A DNA stretch of 64,000 nucleotides from Drosophila miranda (GCF_003369915.1 NC_046674.1:25299657-25363656), one strand, 5' to 3'. Positions 1 through 11,405 are shown, counted from the stretch's first letter. The notes: generated from the sequence alone by a model not told the origin. Numbers and translations: made by a program.

Positions 1-898
1 ACATATTATCAATCACTTATTGGTTCGCTCATGTACTTAGCAGTTTTGAGCCGGCCCGACATTCTTCATGCTGTGAGCAAACTATCACAGCGAAACCAAG
101 ACCCTCATGTGGAGCACGAAACTGCAGCTAAGCATGTGTTGCGCTATTTACGAGGCACAATGAATATGAGCATCATCTACCAAAATTCTGGAGAGCCAGT
201 AAAAGGGTTCGCCGATGCTGATTGGGCAAATGACAAGCTGGACCGAAAATCATATTCCGGATACGTTTTCTTCCTAGCTGGTAGTGCGTTTTCGTGGACA
301 TCAGCCAAGCAGAGCGTCGTCGCCATGAGCAGCACCTAAGCAGAGTATGTGGCGCTATCAACAGCCGCTAGAGAAGCAGTATATCTACAAGGTCTGTTGC
401 AAGAGATTGGATACTCAAATCAAGGGCCAATGACTATCTATGGTGACAACCTCAGTGCGCATCATATTGCGAAAAATCCTATTCACCATAAACGCACAAA
501 GCATATAGATTTAAAATATCATTTTGTTAGAGACAAAGTAGAAAGTAAAGAGATAAAACTTGAATATGTATCCACACAGAAAAACGTTGCCGATGTATTA
601 ACCAAAAGTTTATGTAAGCAAAAGCATTATAGATTTGTAAAATCGCTTGGATTAATTGATTAATACATTGTAATCACAAAATATTATGCTTAAGCAAAAG
701 TGTTGAAATTTGAAGTGTAACCATAATATGATCTGTCTGGCAACGCTAATTAACATAATGTACATGAACAGCGAGAGCCTCTGTTATCTCTCGTCTCTCC
801 TATTCGTATGTAAGTACATATGTACACATGTCATCTCTTCAGTTCTGAATAAACCACTTATGAGCACAGACGCGTCGTTCTCTATTTAATATTTGACA
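1..898 (+). mobile_element. copia-type LTR retrotransposon, 3' end (fossil)
   Basis: The first 660 bases encode the C-terminal end of a Ty1/copia-type polyprotein (end of reverse transcriptase plus RNase H). Recognisable family motifs include SRPDILHAVSKLSQ, the RNase H core GFADADWAND and the C-terminal HIDLKYHFVRDKV block. A short A-rich/purine stretch is followed at about 701 by TGTTG, the start of a probable 3' LTR that ends near 898. The element enters from outside the window, so its 5' part cannot be judged. What is visible looks broken (at least one break). Age is uncertain; the coding part is still easily readable, which suggests it is not ancient. Family assignment is from protein motifs; the LTR end is approximate. 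Confidence 0.85.
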
Positions 899-939
899 AA
901 AGGCGCAATACACAATAATAATGACCATATCTATCAGAT

Positions 940-1180
940 TGCTGAATCTGGATCAGATCAGATCATTTTTATAGCCAATAGGAACAAATCAATTTGCAGT
1001 GGCTACGCAGCGCCCGACGTCACGCTCAGACTGATTTTCTGTCTCTCTCGCACGCACTCTTTGTCGTGTCGTTTAATATTAGCGGCGTCTGCCGGAGGAG
1101 AGCCATACTGACTTAGTATCGGGTATAACCGTAGAGTTGCGTTGTCCGCAGCAACTCACAACGTTCCCCCTCGTTTTTTT
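940..1180 (+). mobile_element. DINE-1/ISY-like Helentron-associated relic, copy 1
   Basis: The stretch carries the GTATCGGGTATA block and a CCGCAGCAACTCACAACGTT block followed by a C-rich/T-rich end. These I associate with DINE-1-type (Helentron-associated) repeats of Drosophila, known in the obscura group as ISY/SGM-like elements. No coding capacity is expected. The ends are not sharply definable by eye. A second diverged copy lies at 3785-3992, and the two share the 'gggtata ... ctcacaacgtt(c/t)cccctcg' 3' portion. Confidence 0.6.
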
Positions 1181-1189
1181 TTCAATCAG

Positions 1190-2146
1190 CAAAATATTTT
1201 CTGTCTTTTCCACAAATGCCAATTCTACATCGATGTGTAACTCCTCTCTTCTGCCTCTATGATTATTGAATTAAATGGATATTAAAGGTTCCTATTAGAC
1301 TATGTTTGGTACTCGTCGGGAACTCAAAGTTTCTCTAAGACCCGCCATTCCAAGTACCGAACAAGTCATGTTCCTATAAAGTTGAAAGTGGTCGTGCGTC
1401 TGGTTGGGTCGATCAATACAAAATCCTGAATTGCAATCGCAAATTCCACAGCTCAGATACACGGCACTAACATCTTTATTCTACTAAAATATTTTCTTCA
1501 GACATCTATACAGTTCACGCCGTCATTTCTTGGTAGACCAATCCCTACTCAGTCGAATTGAAATCTCCATTCCAAAAGCTGACTACACGTCTACACGATA
1601 TACCGAATTTTCTAATTAACAGGCTAATGGATGTATTAACAGAGCTTAACCGTGAAGCACGAAGGTTACTCCAACCGTTCGGAATTATCCTCATCTGGAA
1701 ATAATCGTATCTTTTCTACACTTTTCCGATTATAACACGTCGTTTCGTCTTCGGCCCCACGTTGGGCGCCATTTTATAATGTTACGGCTACGGGCTGGTT
1801 AAATCTTGTTGGCAATGCAGCCTCAGCAGGAAAGGGAATCGGGGTTAGTGCACTATACTGCGCTCTGGGCTCAGCTCGCCGGATGGGGTCGGGGTCTTTC
1901 CTATCCCTATACTTCCTTGTTCTCGCCATATTATAAAAATTTAAGTGCACTGACACAGAATCTACTTTGATCAAAACAAAAAAAAACAAATGTAATCAAT
2001 CCCCGGTCGGCCTAGATGGCAAGAAGGAATCCGGTAGTCACGTATTTAATTTAGTGATCCTAGGTGTAGGAGATCACTAGTTCCTCTATACCCTCCCTTT
2101 CTTCGGCAATGCGTGGAACGATGTTGGCATGGCCCCTAACGTAACT
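1190..2146 (-). mobile_element. gypsy-like LTR retrotransposon fragment, antisense (fossil)
   Basis: Positions 1753-1771 are the reverse complement of a tRNA-Lys-type primer binding site (minus strand reads TGGCGCCCAACGTGGGGCC). In retroelements this site sits just inside the 5' LTR. Accordingly the LTR should lie at about 1777-2146 (minus strand, starting AGTTACG and ending near CGTAACAT), and 1190-1752 would be untranslated leader. No protein is recognisable, so the family call (Ty3/gypsy-like) rests on the primer site and LTR ends only. The copy is partial and looks old and broken. Inner boundaries are approximate. Confidence 0.45.
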
Positions 2147-3784
2147 ACCGCTGCATTATTACACTCGATGCATCATTGGCATTATGTACTTAGACAGAAT
2201 GGTTGTTATTTATTCCAAATTCATGTTAATTCAAAATAGTTCTATTAATCAAGATTCAAAAGATTCATATATAACAAAACGTTCATTAACTTAAGAATAT
2301 AAAATACAATTCATAGCAAAACTGAGCCTTTTTACTCACGAAGGTCAACATTTCCATTCAATACGAAATTAATGATCATTACCAAATTCAAACACTTTCC
2401 TTGACGAGCTCGTTGGGCCCAATGAACTGCTTCGGTAGCTGTGGAACAATATTAATTATATAAAAATAGTAAAGAATTAAAGAATGATATTTTGGCCGAC
2501 ATTGCCAGAGTGAATCAAGGCTTAACATTGAGTGGATTAGGAAAGGACTTAAGACATATGATAAAGAAATTAATTCTATAGGAAAGATATTCCTTAATAT
2601 AACTGTATATGTTTATATGATTTTTCATTTAAAGTCAAATTTAATTGAAGTGCAAACACAAGAATGCAAGCAAAAGAAAAGAACAAGACAAAGCAAAGAG
2701 AATGTCGATGATCAAATTAATGCACGTTTATGTGTGTGCATACGCACGCATATGTCCGAATTCTCTTCGAACGAAAGCTCGCTCTTGGCGTGTGAGCTAT
2801 CACGCTCTCCCTTTCATTACGCTGCACCGCTGCTATACCCTGCTATTTCGCGGGTATGTTCGTACTCACGAATCGATGATCACATGTTGTCCACGACCCA
2901 GGTCACCCTAAATTCCGATTCCTGATCTTGTATTCACATCTTCTGCACAATTTTAGCTGACATAAATTTCCACTTTAATTCCTAGGCGTTGTCGATTCCG
3001 CATCAAGGATGTTGAGTTGCATCTCGCAAGATACGCTTATAGGGCAAAGGTCGATACAGATCGTCCGTACAACGGAAACGCTGGTAATTCGAAGCGGCCA
3101 AAAATAAGACACTGGAGGTTGCGTGGGGGGGTTAGGCGTGAGAGCGCCAAAGCACGGCAGACCTCCAGTGACCAAGAGATTCTGTAATAGATTCGGAATT
3201 CAGTGAATGTACCAAACCTGCTTTCCTCTATAATCACCTTCTTTTTCTCTACGTAGCACTTTGCACTTTCACCACACAATATAGCTTGATCTTGCTTTTT
3301 AGTCGATTCTCCGCCGACTTGCAGTTATGTAATTTGGTATGTATTATGTAATACAGGGACACGTGAACTTCCACTAGAGTTTGCCACTATTGGCACAGGC
3401 ACAACCGAAGTGTTTTGGGAGAAAAATGGAATTGATCCGCGTGTTCACCGTCGCTGTCGGCTTAAGCGGCATAGACGAGCTTTAACGGGACCCTTCCATG
3501 GAATTCGGTCTCGAGAGACGAAAAAGAACATTCGAGCAATTAAAGCTCCATATTCGAAGTAGCTGTTTTTAAAGCCTTGGTGTTCGAACTAATCAAGTTG
3601 GCGCGTGATTTGAATCTGCTTTATATCTGGGAAATTATTAGGGAATTTAATCTGGGTTTGCTTCACTGGCCACTACAGTGTGCGCAGGGGGCTTGCTCCC
3701 TAGCATATTATAAAAATCTCGTGTCCCGATGTTTGTGGTTCTGTTCCTTAAATTCATGCTTCAAAATTATATATTATTACTCCC
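2147..3784. other. gene-free, probably transposon-derived stretch
   Basis: There is no reading frame with recognisable protein similarity and no clear RNA gene. Short frames at 2617-2925 (+, 102 codons) and 3037-3279 (-) show no family motif and sit in locally GC-shifted sequence. The flanks on both sides are relics of mobile elements, so this is likely decayed repeat sequence, but I cannot name the families. Confidence 0.4.
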
Positions 3785-3992
3785 AGAAGAAACCGTTTCC
3801 GACCCCATAAGGTATACAAATATATATTTGATGATCAGCCAATAGACGAGTCGATTGAGCCATGTTTGTCTGTCCGTCCCGATGAGCGCCTAGATCTTAG
3901 AGACTACAAGAGAGGGGAACCACACTGACTAAGTGTCGGGTATATATGTATAGCCCCGGCCCTAGCCACGGCTCACAACGTTTCCCCTCGTT
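3785..3992 (+). mobile_element. DINE-1/ISY-like Helentron-associated relic, copy 2
   Basis: It contains the characteristic blocks in order: GTTTCCGACCCCATAAGGTA, a 'gatgatcagccaatag' block, GAGTCGATTGAGCCATGT followed by TGTCTGTCCGTCC, CTAGATCTTAGAGACTA, then GTGTCGGGTATATATG and CTCACAACGTTTCCCCTCG. This order is that of the DINE-1 core and makes the assignment stronger than for copy 1. It is non-coding and diverged. It lies about 1.1 kb upstream of the AGO2 start codon. Confidence 0.75.
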
Positions 3993-4339
3993 TATAAATA
4001 AACAAAATTGTATTATTGGTATATTTTTACGGTATATTTTAAATTTCGGTATATTTCTGAGGTCAGACGCTCATAATCGAACGAAAACATGAGTCGTAAT
4101 GGGCTATAGAAAGAGGTATGGACAACAGGAAAAAAACTGCCAAGACAAATTTCAAGATTCGTATGAACTCACCTCGCGTGTGAGGACAACATACTGTGAA
4201 GACAAAATCGGCAAGGTACATTGGGCAAATGGAGTGAAATTCACTTGCATGCGTTGCATTTTCTGGACCGTGTTGCCTGTTGTCCACTTCCTCTTTTTCC
4301 TTCCATTATGTAGCAAATGTGTAGAATATATATTAGAAT

Positions 4340-4799
4340 TAGTGTTGGGTAAACATTGCTCATTTTGGGGAACATGTTCACTTGTTCTTTTTTAGTAAGT
4401 GAGTCAACTCACTCATATTGCTCACTTGTTCACCTGATTGCTCAGTTGCTCATTGCTCACTTAGATTGCTCAGTTTTTACTATTTCACTATACTTTCGAA
4501 GTATCGAATATACTTTGAATTGAGCGTCATACTGAGTTTTCAAAAGAATAAACAGTTTTGCCGGTAATACAAAAAGTGTGAAGTAAAAGCAAATATGAGC
4601 AACAACTGTCAGAACGCAAAATGCCCTTTGAGGAGCAAAATTGCGCAAAAAGTGAGTAGAGAACAAGTGACCAACAAAGAACAAGTGAGCAAAAAAGAAC
4701 AAGTGAACAAAAAAGAACAGCTTGGAAGGAACATGTTCAGTTGCTCACTTAAGTGAACAACACTTTTTTGTTCACTCACTCATGAGCAACACAACACTA
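4340..4799. mobile_element. non-autonomous hAT element (MITE), 460 bp, with 8-bp target duplication
   Basis: The element starts TAGTGTTGGG (4340) and ends CAACACTA (4799), giving short terminal inverted repeats of TAGTGTTG type. It is flanked by ATTAGAAT (4332-4339) and GTTAGAAT (4800-4807), an 8-bp target duplication with one mismatch that fits the hAT nTnnnnAn preference. The subterminal parts are packed with repeats of TGCTCACTTGTTC-like words at the left. Their complements (AAAGAACAAGTGA variants, at least four) lie at the right, the arrangement expected of transposase-binding sites. There is no transposase frame, so it would depend on a relative elsewhere. It lies 261 bp upstream of the AGO2 start codon. 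Confidence 0.8.
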
Positions 4800-4814
4800 G
4801 TTAGAATGTAAAAT

Positions 4815-5060
4815 CTGTTGTATCGATAAATCCTTCACTGCGTACATTGTTCAATATTGTTTATAATTTTTGATAAATTCGTTATGAAAATTTGTTTTTT
4901 GGTAGCACTGCACGAATAATTAATTGGGATTAATTTCGTTGATTTTCGGTGTGACTTGAAACCCGAACGAACAGAACCTGTTTAACTGCATTATAGTGCA
5001 GCAATACGCAATCAGTTGCAATCAGTTAGTTGCTTTTTCACGCATCAGAAAGTCTCAGAC
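4815..5060 (+). promoter_or_regulatory. AGO2 promoter region with DRE-like site
   Basis: A TATCGATA word lies at about 4821-4828, roughly 240 bp upstream of the AGO2 ATG and about 20 bp beyond the target duplication of the hAT element. DRE-type sites are typical of TATA-less housekeeping promoters in Drosophila. The transcription start is not determinable by eye. Confidence 0.5.
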
Positions 5061-8000
5061 ATGGGAAAGAAAAATAGTAAGAATACTAAAAAATTGCATT
5101 ATTTAGGTAATGTTACTTACTCCATCGTATTTCATTAAAATCTTAGAATATAAGGAGGCTGAGAAGCCTGTGCCCCCTGCAGCACAGCCACAACAACAAC
5201 AAGGTAAGTGAAATGCACTACAAATGTACTACAACAAAATCTGCTAGCATCTTCTGTATGTATATGTTGTATGTACATACATATGTATATATAATATGTA
5301 ACGTCCATTCCTCCGATAAGCATTGTAAATACATATGTACATACATACGGGGGAATCACGAAATTCGCCGAGCCTCTGATGAAATCAATTTGGTGTGGGC
5401 TGACATGTGCACGAAAGATTTCACTCCTTTGTTTAGTGGAAAACACTAGATTTTAATATTTTTCTTGTTTTCCACTAAAATTATGAGCAGCTGCTGGTGC
5501 ACCGGGTGCTCAGAACAGACCCACTCAACCCGCTAGACCCCCAGCCACTCCCACTCCATCCACAAGCTCCGCCGCTTCTGGGTCCCAACTACAGCAGGGA
5601 GGATGGCGAACACAGGACAGTCACCAGCAGCGCTCTCAGGCCGGGCAAGGCTGGGGCGGACAACAAAAAGGACCGCGGCAGCCAGGAGGCAGTCAACAGA
5701 GAGGACCGCAGAAGCAAGGAGGCGGACAAGAGAGAGGACCGCAGCAGCAAGGAGGCGGACAACAGAGAGGACCACCCCAAAAGCAGGGTGGCGCGGCTCT
5801 GCCGCCTCTCCCAGCAGGCACCATGAAGCGTGGAACTTTGGGAAAACCAGGTCAAGTATCTGTCAATTACCTCGACGTTAACTTGGACAAAATGCCAGCT
5901 GTGGCCTACCACTACGATGTGTCACGCCAGAGCGTCCTAAGAAGTTCTATCGTCAGGCTTTTGATCAGTACAGAGTTGAACACTTGGGCGGTGCGATTGC
6001 CGCATTTGATGGACGTGCATCGGCCTACTCAGCTGTGAAGCTAAAATGCAGCTCCCAGGGCCAAGAAGTGAAAGTAAGTGCTGTTGTGTATTTCGCCGAG
6101 CTTGAGGATCCTTTGAAGTGAATATTGCTTTCTTGCCGTCCAGATATTAGATCGCCACGGCCGTACTCTGACTTATACTCTGGAACTCAAGGAGACAGAG
6201 GACCTGGAGGTCGATCTGAACTCGCTGAGAAAGTGAGTAAACCGTTATATTGAACCAAATGTGTCGGCAGAGAATCGGCATAATGCAATTTCCCATTTTT
6301 CCATTTTTGCAGCTATATGAAGAATAAGATATATGACAAGCCCATGAGAGCCTTGCAGTGTCTGGAGGTTGTGTTGGCGGCCCCCTGTCATAACACCGCC
6401 ATACGCGCCGGTCGCTCGTTCTTCAAAAGGTCAGAGCCCGGTCAAGCCTTTGATCTGAACGACGGCTACGAAGCTCTAGTTGGACTCTATCAAGCATTCG
6501 TGCTTGGCGATCGTCCGTTTGTTAATGTGGACATATCGCACAAGTCCTTTCCGAAGGCCATGACGATCATTGAATATTTAGAGCAGTATCAGCGCCAGAA
6601 AATTGAGAAAAGCACAAATCTTGACTACAGGCGTTACGATATCGAATCATTCCTAAAGGGCATGAATATAGTATACGATCCGCCTGCCTGTTTTGCCAGT
6701 GCCCCTCGCGTCTTCAGAGTCAACGGGCTTTCCAAGTTTCCCGCTAGCAGTCAGAAATTTGAGCTGGATGGGAAGCAAACGACCGTTGCAGAGTACTTCC
6801 GGTCTCGGAAATATAATTTAAAGTATCCGAACCTGCTCTGCTTGCATGTTGGGCCGCCGTTGAAAAACATTTATTTGCCTATCGAACTATGTCGCATTGA
6901 GGATGGGCAGGCCCTGAATGTGAGTTCAACAAGTTCCTTTCACTGCAAATAATTTCCTGATTTGATTTCTTTACATCGCATTGCAGCGCAAGGATGGAGC
7001 TAATCAGGTGGCGGCCATGATTAAGTATGCTGCCACTTCCACCAACGAGAGGAAGGCCAAGATCATCCACTTGCTCGAATATTTCAAACACAACTTAGAT
7101 CCGACCATCAGCCACTTTGGCATTCGCTTGGAAAACGACTTCATTGTGGTGAATACACGCACCCTCAATGCGCCTCAGGTTGAGTATAAGAATAACAATT
7201 TGGCTTCAGTGAGGAACGGTTCGTGGCGCATGGATCGCATGCAATTCTATGACCCCAAGCCAAAGACACATAAATGGGCTATACTCTACGGTAAGATTCA
7301 CTACATGAGTGTGGTCGATTTTCAGGGCATGGTAAGTTGTGCACGGCTGGAAGCAGAATTTCACTCAGATCCTGACTAATTTTCTTTGCAGATAATTGAG
7401 CTGAGTGGCACCGTCAATGTGTGCCTGAATAACAAAGCCGAGATACGGAATTACAGGGATGGGCGTGAACTGGATTCTCATTTCCTTGATTTCAAAAAAA
7501 ATAAATTTGATTTGGTGTTCGTTATTATACCAAATTCCGGGTCCGTTTATGATGTCGTGAAGCAAAAGACTGAGCTGGAGCATGGAATTCTCACACAATG
7601 CATCAAGGAGAACACAGTCCTGCGTAAATGTAACCTGCAGTGTATTGGCAACATTATGCTTAAGGTCAATTCCAAGCTTAACGGCATCAATCATAAGCTG
7701 AAGGATGACCCCCGCTGTCTGCTAAAGAATGCGATGTTCTTGGGTGCTGATGTAACTCATCCATCGCCAGATCAGCGTGAGATCCCCAGTGTGGTGGGTG
7801 TTGCCGCCTCCCATGATCCATTCGGGGCTTCATATAACATGCAATATCGCTTGCAACGCTCGACCTTGGAGGAGATAGAGGACATGGAGTCGATAACTCT
7901 TGAGCACTTGCGTGTCTATCATCAGTTCCGGAAATCCTATCCCGAGCACATTGTCTATTATCGTGATGGCGTGAGCGATGGTCAGTTTCCCAAGATCAAG

Positions 8001-8642
8001 AATGAAGAGTTGAGGGGAATTTCTGCGGCCTGCAGCGAGGTAAGTTGAAGTCTTGCCTCCCGAAGCCTCATCATTTTCGATCGCTAATCTCCCTTCGTCT
8101 CCTATCAGATGCGCATTAATCCCAAGATTTGCTGCGTCATCGTAGTTAAGCGGCATCATACACGCTTCTTTCCGAACGGAACTCCATCGCAATACAACAA
8201 GTTTAACAATGTAGATCCGGGAACGGTCGTCGATCGCACCATTGTCCATCCCAATGAGATGCAGTTCTTCATGGTCAGCCATCAGTCGATTCAGGGGACG
8301 GCCAAGCCGACGCGTTACAATGTGATTGAGAATAAGAGCAACTTGGATATAGACTTACTGCAGCAATTAACATACAATCTTTGTCACATGTTTCCCCGTT
8401 GCAACCGCGCAGTGTCTTATCCGGCTCCGGCATATTTGGCACATTTGGCTGCGGCACGTGGACGTGTCTATCTCACTGGGTGCGATATTAATGTTATTAT
8501 TGTTACGTATATTCGTTCTGACGGTACATATCTTGACTGCTTCTCTTACAGCTGCACCAAGTTCCGCACTCCAAAGGAGGAATACGCAAAGCGGTTGATT
8601 GTTCCAGAGTTCCTGAAAACGAACCCCATGTATTTCGTGTAG
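5061..8642 (+). pseudogene. AGO2: Argonaute 2 (siRNA effector), apparent frameshift in exon 3
   Basis: AGO2 loads siRNAs into RISC and slices viral and transposon RNA. Coding exons by splice sites and homology: 5061-5076, 5147-5203, 5491-6073, 6144-6232, 6313-6919, 6987-7331, 7392-8039, 8109-8479, 8552-8642. Residues 1-135 are a Q/G-rich leader with GQQRGPQQ-type repeats; the conserved body starts at KRGTLGKPGQVSVNYLD. PAZ falls around 6500-7000 and PIWI at 7490-8600. PIWI motifs are intact: GADVTHP (slicer Asp), EIEDM, RDGVSDGQFP (second Asp) and AYLAHLAAARGR (His). Near 5921, after YHYDV, four bases are missing relative to the expected frame. The real frame is lost at about codon 168 and translation would stop at 6036-6038 (206 aa). 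Exon phases confirm the net -4: exon 3 fits its neighbours only with four more bases. Everything downstream is open and conserved, so the lesion is very young, polymorphic, or a sequence error. Neighbours CG7739 and SCCRO indicate the ancestral AGO2 site. Confidence 0.85.
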
Positions 8643-9016
8643 GCAGAACAGTAAATACGGTTACAGTTACCCTTTTGCCAATAAGAATTTAATTCAAACA
8701 TCATTATTCTTTATTAATTTTTTATTTTATCACATTTCTTGAACCATAATCGTATATATCATATGTAAAGGGCACACTCTACTGCTTTCATTAGGAGCTT
8801 CGATGTGAATGACGTCTTAAGTGGCTCCAACAGAATATTGTTGTTTTTTTTCAATTACTAAAGACAACTAATGACTTATTTATGTAGCTCCCAATGCAAA
8901 AATGTAGAGAAGTCCTTATATTGGGCATATTACACAATTTAAATAATAATAATAAAATTAATCAACTGTCTAGGCTGACACGTAAAGATTTCTTAGTTTA
9001 AAGTTAGTTTATCGCG
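8643..9016. other. convergent 3' ends of AGO2 and CG7739
   Basis: AT-rich non-coding sequence lies between two convergent genes. It holds an AATAAAA-type word near 8951 usable by the plus-strand gene and TTATT-rich sequence usable by the minus-strand gene. No other gene is visible. Confidence 0.5.
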
Positions 9017-10899
9017 TTACATGGCGTCGAAATGGAATCTGTGGGACTCTTGCAAGCGCTCCTGTTTATCCTCTCGCTTCTCTTTGATGTACAGCACCAA
9101 TATGATAAGGATAATGACCAGGCAAGTGCCCCCCAGGGCCACAACACTCATCAAGATCAATTTACTGGGGGTCACAAACAGCTGAGCCTTCCAGTGCGAT
9201 GGCTCATTCAGCGGCTTGGGCACCACAATGATCTGCGAGTTCGGAATCAACTGTGTCCAATTGCGCCACTTGCTCCCTAGGCCTACGGCCAGCTGATCTA
9301 CAAAGTTGGGTGTTCGTCCAAGGCCAAAGCAGGTGTAAGGTAGTTGGAGGGCAAAATAGGATGCCTGAGGCAATTGCACACTGCTACCACACTGCTGGTC
9401 GCCATCTTGAGTGGTTGTGCTGTAGGTGATGCGCGGTCCAGGGAGATTCGTTCCATATGTACGCTTCTTCCTGCCCAGAGGGGTGCGACGCTCTGAATTC
9501 TGTTTGTTATCCAGTCCCGTCAGAACAATAACCTTGACAAAGTTGGCATCGTAGTCAAGGGTATTGCGGAATGCAAGCGGACTGTAGCTGCCGTTCCGAT
9601 TCTTCTGGATGAGAATCACATCGAGCACTCCGTCCTGATAGAAATCATAGAAGGCTCCAGCCACTGTGTTGTTTCCCATGGGTGACAGGGCGTTCCAGCG
9701 CACCTCAAATGTCCGCTTCGACGACTTCTCGCATGTGGTGCAGGGAACATTCTCCAGCAGGAACGTTTGCATCACCGGCTTAGCTACGTTTAACGGCTGC
9801 AAGGTGAGGAGGAGATCGGGATAGCCATCCAAATTAAAGTCCCCGCTTCTGGCCGTAATGGTCCTCAAGTAAACATCACCCGGAACAGGCGGCACCAACG
9901 CCCACGTGATGCCCTGGGGATCCCTAAAGTTTACATGGAGATTTCGAAAGTCATTGCCATCGTGGACCATAATTGAGGATTTAAGGCAGTTCGCAAGAAT
10001 ACAAAATGGAATCACAATATTTTGCACTCCTTTCAGCTCAAAGTCCATGAAGACGGCCTGGCCAATATGGTAGTCACTATCGCCAATAGGTTGGAACTTT
10101 ATGGAGTATTGGTAGCTAAAGTTCTCCTTCATATCTCGTTCATTGATGCCGTACCAGATCTCATAGGAGTCCTGTGTCTGCAGAAATAGATCGGCCAGGA
10201 AGTCTTCATTCAAATCTAAATAGGCATTAGCATTTGGAATGGCCAGACTATTTCCGGCACTTCCAGTTGGCACGGCCTGATGGATCACCTCGGGATGCGT
10301 TCGGCTGCTGTTAAATATCCAGAATGTGCGATCCCCAACACTATCGAGACCATATAAGTCGAGGATCATGTCCCGATTAAAGTCAAGAGCCATCACTTCG
10401 CCAATGCTTTTGAAGAGAGGCTGCTTGGAGCAGATTATCTCTGTCGTGTTGCCCCAATTGATGTACACGTCATAGCTTTCCTTCTCGTCGCTCTTGAGAT
10501 TCACCAACACATCCATCAGAGCATCACCATCGAAGTCACCCGGAACAGCACTGACAATCGTCTTGCCAGGGTAGGTGCAATACGGTCCAGGGATGAGTAA
10601 GGGCTCCGTGTCGTGACCTACGCCAGGGGAGAATTAAAAAATATAGGGGAGGGCTTTTCCAAATGTATGTAAATACCATAGAGTATCTGCAGCGTTTTCA
10701 TGTTATCACTAATGACAAATATGTCCGTCAGCTCGTCCGAGTTGAAGTCTCCAAAGGCTGCGACAATGCCCTCTTTGATATTCCCGAAGACCTTGTCCGT
10801 GATATCGCTGCCATGAGCAATGCAGTCTAGGCTGAGCAGGAGCCCAAGCAGGATGATTCCAAAATCAAACATTTTAAGAACCTTATATCTCTGTAGCAT
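9017..10899 (-). CDS. CG7739: ITFG1/TIP-like FG-GAP type I membrane protein (CG7739)
   Basis: Two exons, 10899-10677 and 10617-9017 (59-bp intron), give 607 aa, close to the roughly 610 aa of human ITFG1 (T-cell immunomodulatory protein). The N-terminus has a signal peptide (hydrophobic run FGIILLGLLLSLDCIAHG). The lumenal/extracellular part carries FG-GAP/calcium-loop motifs in order: GDFNSDELTDIF, GDFDGDALMDVL, DFNRDMILDLYG, DLNEDFLADLF, GDFNLDGYPDLLL and DFYQDGVLDVIL, typical of a beta-propeller. Close to the C-terminus is one membrane span (SVVALGGTCLVIILIILVLY) and a short charged cytoplasmic tail, so a type I topology. The gene is divergent from SCCRO and convergent with AGO2. Family identity is firm; molecular role in flies is not known to me. 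Confidence 0.92.
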
Positions 10900-11405
10900 T
10901 CTTTTGTTATTGTAAAATCAATATTGAGTCAGATATGTTAATCTACACAACACTATTTTCACTATCGATATGCGATCACAAATTATGATGGGTTATACTA
11001 TCGATGGTGTCTAATTTGCAGATAGCTATAACAGGAATTCTGGCTATTTCAAATATAGATATATTCAGCTAGGTTTTTCTATTTTTTCTTTGTAAAACTT
11101 ATACGCAAAAAATTACCAATCTATGCTTTTGATGTATATCGATACGATACGAAGTTTTGGGCTGGAGGTCCGTCATTTAAGGACTCGGGTGGCAGGTCGA
11201 ATTAGACAAAATAATGAAAAGTGTATATATGTTGTGTTTTTAAAGCTGTTTTTTACTTCTACAGAGTTGGCAGCACTGCTCATTTTCCAAACATCGATGA
11301 AACTGATAGCGCTATCGATTTTTCGACAACACTACTCTAGGCCACTAACAACGCAAACGCAGAAAAAACTTAGTTGAATAAACAGATAATAATTATTCAA
11401 ACAGC
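10900..11405. promoter_or_regulatory. bidirectional promoter region CG7739/SCCRO with several CGATA sites
   Basis: About 500 bp lie between divergent start codons. TATCGAT/CGATA words occur near 10964 (TATCGATATG), 10999 (TATCGATGG), 11137 (ATCGATACGATACG), 11294 (CATCGATG) and 11313 (TATCGAT). This multiplicity fits DREF- or BEAF-32-type housekeeping promoter control. Site identity is by word only. Confidence 0.55.

Noticed and set aside
5900-5960. a tiny intron explaining the AGO2 frame break
   Set aside because: There is no GT...AG pair of workable size around 5921 and the flanking protein is otherwise continuous.
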